The notes under the pieces were generated by a model. It had not been told where the DNA came from. It saw only the letters and a list, made by a program, of their open reading frames with translations, and did not search any database. Positions 62,318 to 64,000 of a DNA stretch of 64,000 nucleotides are shown here, one piece after another (within the stretch, counting starts at the first letter, position 1; the number at the start of each line of letters is the position of its first letter). Both the position numbers and the translations under genes were made by a program. This stretch comes from Epiperipatus broadwayi (lineage: Eukaryota > Onychophora > Udeonychophora > Euonychophora > Peripatidae): NCBI GenBank assembly GCA_028023455.1, contig JAQFVV010000186.1, positions 1,302,001 to 1,366,000 on the forward strand. The letters run 5' to 3'.

Positions 62318-64000
62318 AAAGGCAAGATTGTTAAACAGACGTGATGATATATATAAAATACTTTCTATTTGGATGCATTTTTAAAAAACCATTAATCTAA
62401 ATAATTTCTGATTTTTATTATTTCTGTTTTTTATTGAGAGAACTTTCAATACTGTTATATATTAATGTTTACAGCATTTCTACAACCATTTTTATAATAG
62501 TCATTACCCAATTGATGGCTGGTTAATCCACCTGAAATGTTGATAGCAATATATATTTTTAATACAATAAATTATACCTAAATCAACCCAGATATGTGAC
62601 CCAGGGAAAGGGACTGGGTTATTTCCAAGCTGCATTCAGCTCCAATATATATCCACACATGCATTATTTACTGATATAACTGAACTATTCACTACCAAAA
62701 ATTTAAGGTATTAACATGTGAAATGTTGCAGTATGTATTTCATATGTTGATGACTTAGTTTGTTTATTTAAAAAGGCTAATGACTTTAATGCTTAGGATT
62801 TCATAAGAGGTTTTAGTGCCGAAATTGTGAGCACCAAAGTGATCCTGGGACATTCTGATCCTAAGTTGGGAACCCTGCCAACTGCATCAAAACACATAGG
62901 AAAGTTTGTTTATTTGATATCTTGTGACGAGTTCTCTAAATTCTTTAGCAACCTCTACTTTTTTGACTGACATCATTATTTTCTAATAGTAATTTTCCCT
63001 TACTTTTTATTGATAACCATATCTGTCTAAAAGAGCAGCCACAATTTTAAAGAAATGGCTAACATTTTACAATCCATGTACCAATTTTTTTCACCTATAA
63101 ATTCACACGCACCACAATATTATTCATTTTTTAAAATAATATTTAACATTTTTTTCATAATATAATAAAATACTATAAAAAAATTTAAAGTTTAAAATTT
63201 TTTTACTTTAACAAAATTTACATTTAGAGTTAAGCAGAATATTTTTCAAATAAGATTCAGTTACACGTAACCATTGTTTTAATTCAATTTCATTAATAAA
63301 AATAATTGTCATAAAAAATAAAACTACAAGCATACAAAGCGTGAACAATTACAAAGTCAAACTTAAAATCAATTACAGACTCACTCTGAATTAGTCACCT
63401 CAATATCAGATGAGTGTGAAATATCTACTTATAGAAGCAAAATGGAATGTTTTTAATTTTAGACTGAATTTGAATTTTTACTATAATTTTTTTCTGAGTA
63501 TAAATAATTTTTTTTATTGTAGTATTATTTTTTATGTTTGTAATCAGGGTCCAATGTACCAAATGTAATCCCATAATAAATTACATTTAGTACATGATCT
63601 TATCTTTATCATATAACATTGAGTATTTTTGTTCCTCAACTTACATTTTCAACATCTACATTAAAATCTGCAAAAGGATTTAGCCTTTTAGTAATCTTAA
63701 CATTAATCAATAATAAATAAAATATTTTTTCTTCTAAATTCTCTGAATATTAGAGTATAAACATTAAAGTTTTAATACCAATAGTCTTTTTTACATCTAC
63801 AAATTCCAGTATTACAATATCCAAATGAATTCACAGCAAATGCAACACCATGCATTTTTCTTTATGATTATATTTTCCAAGTTTTTCCTTTGGAAAACAA
63901 ATTTCATTAAGAACAGCTTCATATCATCAAGTGCTTTTTTCTTTCAAGCCTTGAGTAGTTCACATAGTTAAACTTAACTTGCAATAATTATCTATTGGTT
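62318..64000. other. AT-rich stretch without recognised gene
   Basis: 62825-62890 is less AT-rich but unrecognised. A hairpin lies at 63554-63596 (TGTACCAAATGTAAT against ATTACATTTAGTACA). No exon or bounded element was found. Confidence 0.45.

Overview
The window is AT-rich animal DNA (introns with GT/AG borders, microsatellites, many decayed retroelements). It looks like an invertebrate, perhaps an arthropod, but the species cannot be fixed from the sequence. It is mostly accessory repeat DNA around one recognisable host gene.

Host gene: three exons on the minus strand encode the start of an SLC6 (sodium/chloride-coupled) transporter closest in look to glycine transporters. Exon A (39577-39775) covers the end of the cytoplasmic N-tail and TM1. 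Exon B (25895-26029) covers TM2, exon C (25576-25719) covers TM3 and the start of the large outer loop. All junctions are phase 1 and join in frame. A 13.5 kb intron separates A and B. The first exon(s) and everything after TM3 were not found.

Repeat layout: 1-2490 decayed LINE; 5.2-8.9 kb two hAT elements with 8-bp target duplications, a tandem repeat and a hammerhead-bearing repeat; 9.5-10.2 kb R2-type LINE 3' end; 11.0-11.6 kb tandem SINE-like repeat; 11.6-14.7 kb near-full-length RTE LINE; 15-16.3 kb Penelope-like element (PLE) with an inverted end; 17.4-18.0 kb RTE 3' end; 19.1-24.6 kb cluster of PLE copies and a foldback element; 26.3, 28.8 and 33.2 kb RTE fragments; 33.7-36.3 kb second LINE family; 38-39.5 kb likely another LINE; 41.1-44.2 kb near-full-length RTE (minus); 44.4-46.5 and 60.5-62.3 kb two copies of a ~2 kb repeat; 47.2 kb hammerhead-type repeat; 48.1-49.8 kb LINE; 50.0-52.1 kb RTE; 52.6-53.8 kb mariner with terminal inverted repeats (TIRs) and TA duplication; 54.3-55.2 kb hammerhead-type tandem repeat; 55.4-56.4 kb LINE; 56.4-57.0 kb tandem SINE-like repeat. 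No retroelement reading frame is intact over its full length.

Most interesting: a repeat family at 8.2, 33.9, 47.3 and 54.3-55.2 kb carries a hammerhead-ribozyme-like core (CUGAUGA, GAAA, UC cleavage site). Paired changes between copies are seen in stem I and stem II. Copies are arranged as tandem units preceded by an inverted partial unit, the same layout as the PLE at 15-16 kb. This fits a small non-autonomous, ribozyme-bearing retroelement (retrozyme-like), possibly mobilised by the PLEs nearby.
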